Shown here: piece after piece, positions 25,401 through 38,182 of the stretch | Numbering within the stretch: the first letter of the stretch is position 1 | Layout: the number at the start of each line of letters is the position of its first letter | Origin: Apteryx mantelli | Taxonomy: Eukaryota > Chordata > Aves > Apterygiformes > Apterygidae | Length of the DNA stretch: 64,000 bases | Assembly (NCBI RefSeq): GCF_036417845.1 | Contig: NC_089978.1 | Span: 140,238,288-140,302,287 of the forward strand | Direction: 5' to 3' | Position numbers and translations under genes: made by a program | Notes under the pieces: model-generated | Databases searched by the model: none | Seen by the model: only the letters and a program-made list of their open reading frames with translations | What the model was told of the DNA's origin: nothing

Positions 25401-28400
25401 CTTTCAGCCTTTACTTGCAGATTTTGTTTTAAAGAGATCAAAGTAGCTCTCCATATGTGTGTTCTGTGATATGCTGGTGTTAACTTTCTTTCCCAAGGCA
25501 GCAATCTCAAGTTGTATACCATTAAAATTATTTATTTCACCAAGAAGCAATGTAAATGTTTAATATGTATAGTGATTGGCTGCAGTATGAACAAAACAGA
25601 ATTTCTTCAGACTTTGAGAAAGATTTTAAAAGTCTGATATAAATTAGGTAAACTTTTGGGTAGTCTTTGCTGAACTCATGGCTATTTGGTAGCCTGTTCA
25701 CATGGAAAGTTTATTGCTTGTTAAAAGTTTATGTAAATTCAATAGCAGAAAAGTTCAGAACTCAGTTGCCCCTTGTCCACTCAGTTTATGTATGAGCTTT
25801 GCTTTACATAGTATGTTTTAAAATTCTTTCAAGCTACAGTAAATTACAAAGCATTGTGTGAAAAGACTTAGCATCTTCACAGAGCAGCACAAAAGGAGAA
25901 ACAGTGAAATGATGCTGGCTTTGAAAATCGTATATTTAAATGTGTTTAAAAGAAGAATATTCCCTTTAATAGAGTAATTGATTAGGAAAATAGAAACAAA
26001 TCCTGTGAAGCTTTGTTAGGTAATATATTGTTTAATGAAGTGTTATCAACACAGTCAGACAAATGTTTTTGAACAGGGCCTTGATATGGCTGTACTTCTA
26101 CTTGCATAATATACCATGAGACATGAAAATATGTAAGTAAGGCATTTTAAACCTTGTTTTTCTGAACAGTCTTCCCTCTGTATTTTTAGGTCCTGTTCAC
26201 TTCATGGAATGATCTCATTATTTAAATAAACATAAATGGACATCTGGTAAATTCAACTGAATGTGACTCATATGCAAATGTGATCACTATGAATAACACC
26301 TATTAGGAATGGAGCATTTATGCAACCAAACCCAACTGTTCTAATTCTGTAGATACTGAAAAATGCACTGTGTTGATCCAGATTTACAGCATTAAAGAGA
26401 GATTTTTCTACTTCACATCATCACTGTTTTTATTATTAATCAATGTTTTTCTACCTCCATGTAAAATCCAGTTCAAAGTTGCCAGTTCTGTAGATTGTCT
26501 TCTACTGGCATAGATTAAATTAGCACAAAGTTTTAATGCTCCTGGCATTAAATCTTCTCCTGAACTCTTCTTTATTTTAAGATACTTAATATCTTAAAAT
26601 ATTTAATATCTTTTTAAATTCCTCTCTTCAACACTTTTTTTTTCTATGTGCTTGTGCTGCACCTACTGAGGAACTGGCTATGTAACATATGGAAAAACAG
26701 TTCCAAAACTGAGCAGGTATCTACGCCATTCTTGAAATTCCCACAGTCATTGGGAGCCATTCATTTTCCAAAAATGAGCTGATTCTTCCAGGACATTCTA
26801 AGACATTCAGTGATGCTTCTTTCCCTTCTGTTTAAACCTTCTGTCCTCTTTTGAGGTCTAAGTGTGATTCGACCATCCTTCTGGCCAAAGATGACTGAAT
26901 GAAACTCCCTCTGGTGCCCCATCTCAGTCACCTTCTTAGACCCCCTAACCCTAACACCCCATCCTGAATAATTTGCCTTTGAGTCATGTGAGGCATGTCC
27001 TGAAGAGAGGCACAGGCCCCAGCAGAACTTCTGTCACTGGAAGCAAGAATTTGACTCAAGAAATAAAACTAAAGGCTCAAACATCACAATGCAGAATACC
27101 ACCACCAGGTGATTGTTTTCATTCCAGGCTGCTCTATTTTGTTTTATGTCATTCCTTTTTCTCATTAAGTATCATTTATATTATTCACAGATCAAACTAC
27201 ACTTCAGAATTTTCCTTCTTAGCTCCCAATTTTTCTTAGCATTTATCATTCAGTTCAAGTTTTCTGTAAAATGGAATGAAAGTCTACATGGCTGATGTCT
27301 CAAGTAGAAAATACTCTGTTTCTTACACAAATAACTGAGCATACACATCTTTAATATGTTCCCCTTCTAATATAACTGCCCACAAATAAAAGTATTTCAT
27401 GGCATGAGTTTTTAGCTTCTTCCATTGACTATTCTCCACCCCTTTGAACATGTCAAATTGCTAAAAGAAAAACTCAGTCAGAGCTCTATAAATAACTATT
27501 ATATGTCATAATTATATTATCTATTACCAGGAACTAATAAAATATCTTATGGAAAATACAATTTTAGGTTTAGACATGAAGATTAAAGCATGAAATTCTG
27601 ATCTCACCAAAGCGAAGACATGTTTTATTGTTAATCTCAGTGTAGCTTGAACTTCACTCATAAAAGTGAAGAAATGCAAAGTTAATGTTACACGTGGCTC
27701 CTCCACTTTTCCTTTTAGTATAAACATTAAGACTTATTTTTTTTTCCCACACTACTTTTCAGAGAATACCATTTTCTACAGCTTGAAATACAAATGTGTA
27801 TTGAACAATTTATCTGTAACTTCAAATGACAACGTAATGATTAATGTATCCAAATGCATTTCAACTCACAATTTTGGCTCTTTAATACTAACAGGAGGAG
27901 AAGTTGAAATGTTCTTCACAGGATTCAACAAATATAACCATCAGAGACTAAAAATAGCAAAGTCGAGTAAAGTTATTGAGTAAAAAGTTGATAATTTTAC
28001 TTTTATTATTGGTATTTTTCATAGTTGACTATATTTAAATACAATCATGCCATTTTTATTTGTTTAATAAAGCAGAGAGAGTAGTTTCCCTTAAAGATCA
28101 TGAAATCAGAAATTAGTTTTTGAGTTGTGCTGATTTTTTATGAAATTCATAGAAAGAATTGTATCAAGAAATCATTTTAGCATGGTGATATATATGTTTA
28201 TATTCATCCATAAAGCAAAATAATAAGAAATGGACTACAAATCCTGGAAAGTATCCTTTGTTGCTCAAACAAAACAGTCATGTTCTTGCAAAGATGGAGC
28301 ACAGGAAATTTCAAGCCCAGACTGAATGATTTAGGGAAGTGAAAACATGGAGACTGATGTATAAGAGAATGCGTTCTGAAGCTTGAGGTTGGCAGGTCTA

Positions 28401-31400
28401 GGTTTGTGGAGCTGATATAAAGGCTTTTTATTTACTTCCTGTTTACAAGTGGCTGCTGGTTAACTGTTGGATAGAATTCATTGCCAAGTTAATTCTTTCA
28501 AGTTGAATATTGATTAGCCACAGATAATTATTTATAGACATCATCACAGAACAATTACACATATTTTTTCAAAGTGATTAGTAGCAAGAGAAATCCTACA
28601 TATTTCAGCATCTTCCTGCCTTCTTTCCAAGTAATCTTCAGGGGAAAGAGCACATGTCAACATTGTTGCTAAAAGCAATCAAAATTTATTGTAATATTTG
28701 TTGCAAATTTATCTTTTTTAATGTAATCTTGATTTCTCTAAATATATTCATTATTGATAAATATACCAAAGCTTTGTCTATTGGTTGTTTGTGAATTAAC
28801 TATAACTAATTTCTATTTATTTGACTATACGGTATTGTACTATATGTATTTATAAATTAAATCATTTGTAAACAGTAAATATAAATCGATCAATGATGAT
28901 TAACATACTTTTGATTATGAGTTTTTTAAAACCTAATTAAATATACTGGTCTTTGCAAAAAATAGTATGGGCCTAAGCTTACAATGAAGTGAACTGATAC
29001 TTTTTCCATGAAAAGACTCTGATATAATTTTTCCTTTTATTCTATATTCCTAACATAACACAGTTTGGTCAACACTTAGGTGGATATCTCAAAGGAGAAT
29101 ATAATACTAGTGAAATGCATTGATGATAAAAGACTGCTTCTTCTAAATACTTATGTATGTGCTTAACAAATAAGGCCTAGAGGAAAAATTTACTTAAGTT
29201 CTATTGAAATCAGTGGAATCAGGAATATACTTAAAGTTAAGTATAAGGAAGAACTAATTAAGGCTCTTGATTTGTTCATGTACATACGTGTTTTACAAAA
29301 AATTCTTTCAATTGTACTCTTTCCTCTGTGCAGGAGCTTATGCTACGTAACCAATATGATATTAAAGAAACTGGGTTGCTCATGTTGCAGTTTCTCCAGC
29401 TTGTAGTCTTAAACCATTATTGTTGAAATCAAATTCACATTTACATATTTCCATTCTGTCCTTGACTATAAGTATATCTATAATGTATGTAATAATGTTG
29501 TTAAAAAGAATATTTTAGCATCAGTCTGCATTGTGACATACAGGTCATGGTCTTTCTGAAGGACAGCCTGAAATTCAGTGCTAAGTGGACTAATAACTGC
29601 ATTTTAAATCTGTTTTAACCTTAGCCACTTTTCAAACATTTTTTGAAAAACAAATTCTGGGCGGCACATTTCTGAAAGATTACAGGTTTTCTTGTGTGAT
29701 TAAAGTCTTAGCTTTTGAAGCTTCCCTCTGCTCCCATACATGGTGGACAATAATCCCCTGAAATGCACTGTTGCAACTTACTGTTTAAGTAAGTTTTACT
29801 TGCATATACCATACAGCATATTGGCTACCGAACCCCCAGTGTTCAGCAGAACATTATAGCGTAATTAAAGACTCTTTAATCTGTAGATATCTTTGAGGAA
29901 AAATCAAAGATGAGGGATTTGTTTAGTACAATTTTTATAACGTAAAGTTTTTTTCCACAACTGACCCACAATAGTAAATGAGCCTGACATGATTCTGAAA
30001 AATTCTATAGTTGCAGACTTTCAGCTATATCATTACTTTTTCTAGTAAAACCAGAAAGCTCAGGAAGCTTTCCCAGTGCACTAACATGATCTTCTCCCCA
30101 CAGATTCAACAGAAGGCTTTAAAAAATTCCCCAGCACATTAAATAGAGCATATAAAAAAATTATTACCTTGAGGAATCTGCAAATCTGTGAGCTGGATGA
30201 GAGAACAATGAACTACTTCCTCTCATTTCTATAATGGATGAAAAGGAAAACAGATCCATATGGTACGTATGTGTAACAGAGTTTATTTTAGAGTTAATCC
30301 CAGAACAGGACATTTTTGTCTGTCCACCTGTGAATTTCTACTATTGATAACACTTACTAACTATATAAAAACAAGGTTCTTCATGGCTGTAATTTACACA
30401 GTATCTGCTACACATTAGAAAGACATCAGTGTTTGAGACTGAACCTCTAGGAAAGAGTGATGTTTAATAAATTATATCGCCATGTGAAAATGTTTCTTTC
30501 TCTTTAAATAAATAATGCTGCAACCTCTAAAACCTTAAGGATTTTATGCTCTGAACTTGATCAGTGAAACTATTAAAATAATACCATATGTTGGACACAT
30601 CTTTAAAACAGATTTGCCTAGTCTGCTGAAGGTGGTGGGAAAACACCCTGTCAACCCCCCTCAGAATCTCTACTGTCTCCCAGCTGGACAGAGGAATGTA
30701 AGAAAACACCAACTTTCCTTCTTCATATAAATAAGAGAAGGAAATTTGCTTTCAATTAAGGAAGCTAAATTGAGTGCAAAAAGCAACTAAAAATTGTTGC
30801 AGCACCTGCCTAGAATACCATAAAAGGTAGAAAATAGGAATTATCCAAAACCAAACAAAAATAATAATGGAAACATTAAACTGTAGAAACAGATGAGCAA
30901 CCTATGCAATGACCTACCCACATACTAGATCAGGAATATGGGATTCCTTTATTGAGTTATTTGTAGACTATTGACATGCACTAAATACATAGAGCTAACA
31001 ACTTTTTCCAGCATATTCAACATACTTAAGACAAATGTATTGAACTACATGCAATATACAACTATCTGAATATCTTATACAATGAAATGCACTTGCATAA
31101 TCTTACAAATTGAGGCCCTGAACCTACCAACTTTCGGACACAGGTAGAACTTTGAGAGCAGTAGGACTGCTCACACTATTAAAGTCACTCATGAATATAA
31201 CACGAACATATATCTCATTGTTTTTTTAAGGTTTCCAAAAAAACAAAAGCTTTCTCAAAAACTTGTTTTACTTGCAGAAAATAAGTGCTTTGCTTACAGC
31301 TTAACATCTAATACATGAAAATGCTGATTAGATATAAGAATGAAGTCGGGTTTCTTTTATGCTGAGTCTATATAGTCTCTAAGCTGTATATGTAAAAGAT

Positions 31401-33399
31401 TTTGTTTTACAAATTACAATAACATAAATCAAGAGAAAATGACTGATATCACATCAGTTTTGTATTGTTATTAGCTGCAAGGAGTACATCTATTTGTTGT
31501 ATATTCTTTTCCAATCAATACTGGAGTCTTATCTATTAGTATATGATGGGAAACTTCCTTTTTAAAAAGCAGACCTTGATGCTCTACCATGGAAGTCAAT
31601 GAGAGCTTTGCTACAAAATGGGCATAGGACCAACTGAGAATTCAGCAACTGTTAGCATGATAGAATTATTATGTACAGATATCAATATTATGTTTTTGCA
31701 TATAGACAAAGCAATTCTGGTTCATAGCTTTATGTCTATGAAACTTGAATTACAGGACTTAGCAACAATCAACAGCAGCATTCAAACTTTCAAAGGATCA
31801 TCTTTAAATACTGAGTACATATCTGTAGGAAAATAGCAAAAATAGGCAATAGAAGTCTCATGGTGTTTACCGTGCTGTAGACGGAACCTTCCTCTACTAT
31901 TTCAGCCATATTAATAAAGGTAGTACTTGGGATTCAAAGAGGTCATTCATATTATCATACTATTGCTGAAGCAGAAATATAACACAGGAAAATAGTTGTT
32001 GTTGTAAGGTAAGGAAGATTTGAACAGCAACTGTTACATTTACGCTATGAAATAAACTTATAGTTAAAACATGAGTGCTAAATAATGGCTTACTACTATT
32101 CATGATAGATCGTTTGAAAGAAATCCTGAGTTATTCTGAATAATCCTGAGTTAATCCTGAATTAAATCAATGACAAAATTTTGAATGACATAAATGGACA
32201 CAGGAGTTTAGCATGTGGAATTATTTGTATTTTCTGCCCTGTGAAGAAGCTAGTTTTGAGCACATCTGCCATCTCAGTATTTAGCAATATACCACATAAC
32301 AAGCTAAGTGCATAAAACACAATCCAGGCTCACAGTTAGATAAACAGGCATATTTCTGATCCTAGATATCAAATCTAATGACCTTGATCTGAATTGCAAT
32401 ATGACAAATTTTGTGATTCTACCTTCTGACTTCAGTGTCCGCATGTGATGATGATCTCTCAGTGTAATCCAGGATCCACCAAGGCCCATTGGAATTTTGT
32501 CACTAATTTAATGCATGTCAGGAGTGTGCCCAAAGTGCTTCGCTGGGGCAAGCACAGCAATAGCGAACCTGATCTTCCCCTTCCTCCCCACTGTTGAGGA
32601 GCGACATTCTACTGCACATCTATCAACCACACATCAGCCTTTGACTGCTTACACAGCCTTTCCAAGAACACAGGATTTTATAATGGTGACATGAAAGCTA
32701 CTGGGAGTTGTTAAGTTGTTAAAATTCAGTTCAATTTATAGACATTGAAACAAAGTGAGCTCTGCCTTCTCTTGTTCCCTCTTAGGAGGAAACCTCTACT
32801 AAAACATGCAGCTATCTTCAGTGTCAGTATTTTCTGCTTATTTTTCACACATAGAAAAGAAAAAGCTCGATTTCTCAACCTTTGTTTTCATCAAAGAACC
32901 ATCTAGCTGTCCTAGAAAAAAATTCCCTAAATCATTACGTGTCCTTCTCTTGTTTAACGATTGAAGAGTATTAAACAGACTACATACAAATTAGGTAAAC
33001 AAAGATCAGTTTCACTACAACAATAACCATTAATTTAAATTTGGTACTTGCATATTACACGAAAAATGCATGTATTTGAATTAAAGAAAACCAAACCATA
33101 GAACAGAAATTATTTTGCAGAATACCTCCTGATGTCTTACAGACTGTAGGTTGAGTAATACTGGCTTAGACTGGGTTGGTTTTGATAAACATGACTTCTC
33201 ATATGTTACACCAACTAAGAACAATTCATATTTTCCTTTGGGCACGTTATTTTCTTCTAGTTTTGAGAAAGGAAAAATCTTCTAGAAAAAATATTATTTG
33301 TCATATTAAATGCAATAAATTTGTGTTGGCACAAACCACAAATAAAGATGCTTATCATCCTCTGTTTATTCTAAATACTTTTATGTTGTTCTTGTTGGT

Positions 33400-33468
33400 A
33401 CTAAGCATCTTAATCCATATGATATTTCTGAGTACTATTATGACCATTTTACAAATGGAGACATGAGA
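33400..33468 (+). repeat. MIR-like SINE relic
   Basis: The sequence reads GCATCTTAATCC, then TACTATTATGACCATTTTAC, then AAATGGAGACATGAGA. This is the order and spacing of the MIR consensus (a TACTATTAT block, CCATTTTACA, then GATGAGGAAACTGAG). It is an old, diverged copy recognised by eye. Confidence 0.45.
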
Positions 33469-33489
33469 ATATACACGCTGTGTATATTC
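33467..33489. repeat. perfect 10-bp inverted repeat with 3-nt loop
   Basis: GAATATACAC, loop GCT, then GTGTATATTC. It lies at the edge of the MIR-like relic. The stem is AT-rich and there is no T-run or coding context, so no function is evident. Confidence 0.85.
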
Positions 33490-35240
33490 CTGAGTTAGAT
33501 CTGACTCTACCCAGCAAGGAAGCCAGCATAGTGTGCAAAATCTCTGAAAGAAAAATAGTAAATTAACTCACATTTGGTTCTGGCAAGTGGCTGTATAGCT
33601 TCTGATCTACACTAGCTTACCGTCCCTGCACTGCAGGCACAAAGCAGAAGACCAATCACAGAGTAACTAAGGGTCAAATTCATCAGATCACCTCTTCTGG
33701 TATACAAAACACCTAAATAAAAGAGTTATAAATCCTTCAGACTGCTTTCTATTCAGGCTTGCCAGACCCTGGGTCCTTACAGAGAATGTAGAAGACTTTA
33801 ATAGTTTTCTATCTTGAGCCATTGTAAGTACCCAAATCAGCCTTAGGCACCATCACATGCTGTTTCAATATGGCTACAAATGACTTGGCAGAGATTACAC
33901 AGGGCTTTTGTAGAGCATCACGACCTTGAATTGTGTCTGTCCAGGAAAGTGCCTGATGACTATTGAACTATCCTTCCTGCAAAGCCCCAAGTGCAGGACT
34001 CGGTTCCAGATCTGGTACCAAAGATCTGCTTCTTTTGTCAATATGGACACACATTCCAAATTAATCCAGGATAAGCATGTTCAGTTAAAAACAATGACAA
34101 TTTCCCCATATGTATAAACTGTAATTGTTATCAAACGAAAAAAGGTTATCTGATGTGCTCATGGTGAGTCATGCTCATGGAATTGCCTTGCAATATTAAG
34201 ATGGTAGCTACAGAACTGGAATCATCAAGCCTAGCTGAAAAGCAAACAGCAAATGAAGACATTAGTAGTAACAATATATTTTATTACTGTGAGGATTTTA
34301 TGCTATCAGGGAATACATGTGTAAAATAGGCATCATCATTGTATCATAAGTATTTACAGTGGATACAAAGTGGAAAAAGTACCTAATGTAGTTCACAACT
34401 GGGCAACCATGAGCTAAAGCTTTCCACAGTTGCATAATACTGCTATGCCATTGCCATGAATGCTTTCTAAATGTTAATGTAGAATCATATTGGATATAGG
34501 TAAGAGAATCACCAGGACAACAATTTCTCTGCCTCTAAGGAGAAATATAACAGGTGGTTAACAACACACAGCAAAAGAGAATCACTGGTTTAGACAGAGA
34601 AGTGAAAACCAGTGTTATATATAAAGCTGAAACTACAGATAACATAAGGAGTCAGATTTTAGTTACTGTATTTAGATATCAGTGAGACTCGAGTTAGTAT
34701 CACAATTTCAAAGGAAATTTCAGATGATCATAAGCCATATGCCACTAAAACTCAGCTACCTCTACAGCAAAATGTTCCCTAACAACACACATGGGCTCAA
34801 TACGTACTGAGGTAGGGGGAAAAAAATCCTACCTCTTAGTCTTCCAGATCACTTAATTTAACAATTAGGTGTTAAATTTTCATCTTGATGAAACTTTGAT
34901 TATAAGATGTGACAGTATGAAACAGTATATATTTGAAGGCACAGGCAAACATGATACTGTACAGAATACATACATCTTTCTTAATTTATTGTCACCATTA
35001 TGGATTAAAGTTAATGGATTCACATGAAGAAACTCAATAAGGAAAATCATCCAAAAGTGAATCTGTGGTCAGTCCAGCTTTTAGACAGTGGTAATTATAT
35101 ATGCGTTAAAATAAATAATTAAGCCTTGAAGTTTGAAGAACAGCAAATTAATTTCTACTATCCTACTAGACATTTTTGAGACCACATTTACTACTAGACT
35201 TCTCCCTCAGTATTGATAGGACCGCAGATTTTGATCTCTT

Positions 35241-35274
35241 TCTCTCTCTCTCTCTCTTTTTTTTTAAAAAAAAA
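35241..35274. repeat. (TC)n run followed by T9-A9
   Basis: About eight TC units lead into nine T and then nine A residues. The T/A junction is itself a small perfect inverted repeat. Confidence 0.9.
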
Positions 35275-35881
35275 CCTGTCAGACACATTTTAGTGGAAAT
35301 CTCAATTTGGAATTTGAAGCCAAACTACTGCAGCAAAGTTCATGACAGCTGCTGGAGAAGCACTTCATAAAGCTGCAGCTGGAACGAAGTCATCAAAGAC
35401 AAGACCTCCTTGTTTCAAAACATAAACAGATTAACTACACATTACTCTCAGCAGATCATTGCTTACAACGCCACCAGGAGAAGACTCTAAAAGGGGAGGA
35501 AAGATTCATCAGCAAAAAAAAAAAAAATCTGCAGACTTTGTGCTCCACACAACTCCAACTTATTTCTTCAACAGCTAGCCACCAGAGACTTCTCAACAAC
35601 ACAAATAAAGTATATTCCCAAAGAAGCTTTCCCTTGGTTTCTAAGCTAGCCATTTTGCTTCTTCTCCAGAGGCAGATTTACAGATTAAGGCTTTGGACTG
35701 AAATAGCATCAGGGACATACAACTTCAAATAGAGTTTTAGTTTCTTACCTTCATAATTTCTTATTTTACATACAAAAATAGATGAACAACCCTTCCCCCT
35801 ACCCAAGCCAAAGGGGTTAAAAAAAATATTCTATGATCTTAAACTGTCTTTCCCAAATAATATAAGTCAGTAGTCAACACA

Positions 35882-35941
35882 GATGATGATGATAATAACA
35901 ATAATAATAATAATAATAATAATAATAATTATATATATATA
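35882..35941. repeat. compound (GAT)n-(AAT)n-(AT)n microsatellite
   Basis: Three simple-repeat motifs run into each other: GAT units, then about ten AAT units, then six AT units. Confidence 0.93.
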
Positions 35942-36262
35942 GGTAACTTACTAAAGCATCATGCTAAATTTCTAATATTTGGAAAGAGATTGCTTAAATT
36001 TTTATTATGCAAGCTGACTGAAGTATAAAAAGTAAATAAGAAACCACACAGTGTTGCTTCATCTATTTTATCTTACTACTGCACAGGTAGGAAAATTTAC
36101 TTCTTTACATCTCTCTATCTTATGAGAGAACTTGATTAGGTCTCACATTCTGACCTAACTGGCTTTGCTGCAGGAATCAATCACAGGAAAGACTAATCAT
36201 AATACATTTGATAAGGCCAACTTTCCAATTTGCTTTTTCAAATAAATGTTCAGCAGAAGAGT

Positions 36263-36359
36263 AAAAAAAAAAAAAAAAAAGTTTCATGTACTCTATGTAT
36301 GTATATACATACATATAAATTATATATATAAATAATATATATACATAAATACATGAAAC
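36263..36359. repeat. A18 run plus 79-bp AT-rich imperfect inverted repeat
   Basis: After 18 A residues (36,263-36,280), the segment starts with GTTTCATGTA (36,281-36,290) and ends with its exact reverse complement TACATGAAAC (36,350-36,359). The interior is TA/TG-rich and partly self-complementary, so the whole unit could fold into one long hairpin. It may be a degenerate microsatellite, a small inverted-repeat element or a transcribed hairpin. The sequence does not decide. Confidence 0.75.
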
Positions 36360-38058
36360 AGAGCAAACAAGCTGCAAGATATAGGATAAAAATAATTTCA
36401 AAATTTCTGCATAAAACCAGTTCTGAAGTGTTTCCAATAATTCCACTGCTAAAAACCTGACAAGAAAAATAAACAGTTAAAACTACTGAGATTAAAGAAT
36501 CTCCATAAAAATAGACTTAAATGTGAATGAGAATCAGTTAAAAAATAAAAATAAAAAAATCAAACCGAGATGATTCCTTAGGCTGTAGCAAAATACACTT
36601 AGAATCAAAATCTACCTTCCTTACGCACAAAGTTATCTACTCATTTTATTTATTTGTGCCGCGAACAAAAGAAAAAAAATAATTTCCTTTAAAAACAGTG
36701 AGGCTGACAGAATCCATTAAGTAATCGGCCTTTGTGGTCCCAAACTTACTGCCTGACATACCCAAACTTATGGTCCATCCATATCCTATCCTGGTCCATG
36801 AATATAGAAATTCTACAGACCACCTTTTTTTTTTTTTTCCCCCCTCCTTAAGATGTGTGTGGATTCTGAGTCTTCACAACACAGTCAGGGGACCACAACA
36901 GTGTCCTCTCATGTCACAGAAATGCAATGGATAAAAAGAGTCTTCTATATTCTGTCCTAGGCCCTTTGCAGCCCCAATTCTAAGTTAAAGTATCACAAAG
37001 TGTATGGATGGAGAAGACCTTGACCTTTGCACTGAGAACTCACAATAGCATTGACCAGAGTGGAATAATCGTCTCCTCTCTCTTGCATTTGACAGCCTTG
37101 CAGGTGCATGCCAAAATGCCTCTGCTAAGCAAGTTCATAGTTAACATTTGAGGACTCTTTAAGATCTCCTTGGCACCAACAAAATGGTACAACAGGGACT
37201 TATAAAAAGCCAAGAAGCTGGCCTATGACTAAGAAAAGAAATTGCACATGAATTACTCAGGTTTAATTAATCCAAGTTGATCATACTGAACTGATTAAAT
37301 TTTGTACAGAGTACAAAGTAACGTGGTTACAAATCTTAAATAATAAACGTTATAACTGCTCCTGTGTTACCGACATACATAATTATACATACTTGAAAAC
37401 TCTGAGTTAAAAAATGTCTGTTGAATACAAATCACTGCAACACAACTTTGGTTACAAGAATATAGACGGATTTTAAAAAAGAAGACAGCAAATGAACAAA
37501 GGTTTCCTTTTAATAAGAATGACAAAATCTTCATGCAGTCCTCCTCCTCAAAGTATGCACTCACTCAGTCCAGTAGAAAGTTAAATGTCTAACCTCCAAA
37601 ATTCAGCCAACCTGAACTGTCTCATTAAGAAAGTAAAATGAGGGTATTCAAGTTCGTTCATGTCTTAAGGTCTATGGTCTTTCTGTTTTTTGTTTTGTTT
37701 TTTTTTATTAGCTTCTCTTAGTCATCTTAAAGTTCTCTTGTGAATGTCTATGGACAACAGTCAAAAGTTGCAACAAAATGATTAATTTCACATATCAAAT
37801 TAAGAACTTCAAATTTTTCTTCTGTTTAATCTCAAAACAGATTTCCAAAAGCTGTACAGAATGCAGAATAACCCAACTGATAACAAGCTCATTCTCTCAA
37901 GGATAATATTCCCTCTTGAACCTCAAAACAAAGGATGTGGTTACAACTCTAAGATTTCCAGAAGCACAATTTAAATACAGTTCAGTTCTAAAACAAGAAT
38001 GATAGATCAGGAATAATAACAGATTGGCTGATGTATGTTACAGGAGAGCCTCACTTAC

Positions 38059-38182
38059 AGAGGCCAGGAGGAGCATAAGGGTGCATCACTCCCTCCTCTC
38101 TCACAGACTTTCTCACAGGCAACAGAAAAAACACATATAGAAGTCTCTTCTGTTTCTGAATCAAATACATATAGAATAGGCA
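38059..38182 (-). other. candidate internal exon, unidentified gene
   Basis: A 124-nt minus-strand segment with the best paired splice signals in the window: acceptor TTTTTTCCTCCTTTTTCTATTGCAG-like (quoted in part: CCTTTTTCTATTGCAG, at 38,183 and above) and donor CT|GTAAGTGA (38,051-38,058). One frame stays open for the whole length and would encode a peptide containing ILYVFDSETEETSICVFS and several cysteines, entering in phase 1 and leaving in phase 2. I recognise no family. A second frame is also open, and a pseudo-exon of this quality is expected about once in this much sequence. Confidence 0.25.

Noticed and set aside
24973..25522. Overlapping minus-strand open frames with protein-like words near 25.0-25.5 kb
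   Set aside because: No credible donor follows the acceptor at about 25,170 in a usable frame, two frames are open over part of the region, and no domain is visible.
26944..26963. CCCTAACCCTAAC telomere-like motif
   Set aside because: Only two hexamers. Too short for an interstitial telomeric site.
27763..27983. Plus-strand segment behind a strong acceptor (TTTTTTCCCACACTACTTTTCAG-like) with 73 open codons ending at TAA
   Set aside because: An open frame of this length behind one of many pyrimidine-rich AGs is expected by chance, no protein family is recognisable, and it would lie on the opposite strand to the other exon candidates.
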